From positions 248,001-312,000 of the forward strand of contig JABFGK010000001.1 in the NCBI GenBank assembly GCA_013112555.1: a stretch of DNA of 64,000 nt, in the 5' to 3' direction. The notes under the pieces are model-generated. The model had not been told where the DNA came from. It did no database searches and saw only the letters and a list, made by a program, of their open reading frames with translations. The DNA comes from Planctomycetota bacterium. GTDB taxonomy: Bacteria > Planctomycetota > Phycisphaerae > Phycisphaerales > UBA5793. Shown in pieces: positions 63,319 to 64,000 of this stretch. Position 1 is the stretch's first letter. Each line of letters starts with the position of its first letter. The translations under genes were made by a program, and so were the position numbers.

Positions 63319-64000
63319 TTGTTCATTCTCGCATCCGATTTCGTCATGTCATGGAGTGCCTGCCGGACCTTCTCAATATCCGGTTCAACAGGAATCAGGG
63401 TCGCATTCGCGGCTGCCTTCATGGCTGCCTCAGTATCTTTCAGCCCGCTGCCGGTGCTGAGCACCAATACGGACTCTCCCGGCCTGATGATGCTGTCGTC
63501 AACGGCCTGCAGCAATCCGGCCAGTGATGCCGCTGCTGCCGGTTCCGAAAAGACCCCGTGCTTCCCTGCCAGTTGGATCGCATTGAGGATCTGATCATCA
63601 CTGACGGCATTAAACTGCCCGTTGCATTCTCGCACGCCGGTCACGGCTTTCTTCCAGTTTCGCGGGACCGGAACATTGATGCTGTCGGCCACGGTGGAAC
63701 CGTGGGGCGAGGTGGGCAGTGAGCCGTGCTCGTAGGCGTACTTGATCGGCTCGACCCCGCGGGCCTGCACGCCGAGGACGCGCGGGAGACGGTCCGAAAT
63801 CCCGAGGCAATGCATCCGGCTGAGTCCCTTGCAGATGCCGGCAATCGTGCAGCCGTCACCAACGCTGACTACCACCCAGTCCGGTGTTTGCCCGAATCGG
63901 GTCTGAGTCTGTTCGGCGATCTCCAGGCCGCCGGTCGCTTTTCCTTCGACCAGGACCGGGTTGACGGCACAGTTGCGGTTGTACCAGCCGAACTCCTCGC
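63315..64000 (-). CDS. Threonine synthase-like PLP enzyme, cut by the window
   Basis: The frame is open to the end of the window, and its first visible residues read EEFGWYNRNCAVNPVLVEGK, a threonine synthase-like block, followed by GLEIAEQTQTRF and VSVGDGCTIAGICKGL (PLP phosphate loop). About 228 residues of the C-terminal part are present, ending with the ATGA overlap into the second PLP gene. Threonine synthase-like enzymes in such clusters probably process amino acid intermediates rather than make threonine. The real start lies beyond 64000. Confidence 0.78.
   Translation of the reverse strand, partial: EEFGWYNRNCAVNPVLVEGKATGGLEIAEQTQTRFGQTPDWVVVSVGDGCTIAGICKGLSRMHCLGISDRLPRVLGVQARGVEPIKYAYEHGSLPTSPHGSTVADSINVPVPRNWKKAVTGVRECNGQFNAVSDDQILNAIQLAGKHGVFSEPAAAASLAGLLQAVDDSIIRPGESVLVLSTGSGLKDTEAAMKAAANATLIPVEPDIEKVRQALHDMTKSDARMNK

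Overview
This 64 kb window of roughly 60% GC comes from a bacterial chromosome. Its gene content points to a planctomycete, most likely class Phycisphaerae. The cues are a PEP-CTERM-type sorting tail, a YdjY-domain protein, a FlgM-like anti-sigma factor, paired ClpP genes, many small lipoproteins, and GC-rich palindromic repeats between genes. No database search was possible, so the lineage is an inference. No rRNA, tRNA, CRISPR array, prophage or transposase was found.

Layout. 0-5 kb: end of a ribokinase-family gene, then yidC and mnmE. 5-21.7 kb, almost all on the minus strand: a small lipoprotein, pyrC, a DUF4920 lipoprotein, a CvpA-like membrane protein, asnB (frameshifted), aspS, a DUF309 protein, a TPR/SPOR lipoprotein, a glycoside hydrolase family 2 enzyme, serine acetyltransferase (split in two frames), a probable structured RNA with its own terminator, purH and a PQQ-propeller lipoprotein. 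22-30.7 kb: riboflavin synthase, a GNAT enzyme, FlgM, a SPOR-like lipoprotein, a PilZ protein, an HD hydrolase, a redoxin-like secreted protein, an aldo/keto reductase, a PEP-CTERM protein and aat. 30.7-41.7 kb: a sulfotransferase, a fungal-type (Lys4-like) homoaconitase, two clpP genes, a PagL-like lipid A deacylase, cysC, a YdjY protein, ptsN, rsmB and a MacB/FtsX-type permease. 42-55.3 kb: an M14 carboxypeptidase, an ABC-2 permease, a flippase-like membrane protein coupled to a GT2 glycosyltransferase, dus, small hypotheticals, a divergent Lrp/AsnC-hppD pair with a readable promoter and operator, a palindromic repeat cluster, a secreted propeller-like protein and a CxxCxxCC protein.

55.3-64 kb is the most coherent metabolic island. 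It holds a fused [2Fe-2S]/molybdenum hydroxylase of the selenium-dependent xanthine dehydrogenase type, a YgeY-type M20 hydrolase, a YgeW-type carbamoyltransferase, an SsnA-type amidohydrolase and two overlapping PLP enzymes, the second running off the window. This is the enterobacterial/clostridial yge-ygf purine-catabolism set, rearranged and set in a planctomycete.

Links between genes. The AspRS carries both residues that mark non-discriminating enzymes, and the asparagine synthetase beside it is frameshifted, so tRNA-dependent asparagine synthesis is plausible. CysC could supply PAPS for the nearby sulfotransferase. Aat and the two ClpPs belong to one N-degron degradation theme. Two genes (asnB, cysE) are each one base short of an intact frame, so sequencing error must be excluded before either is called a pseudogene.
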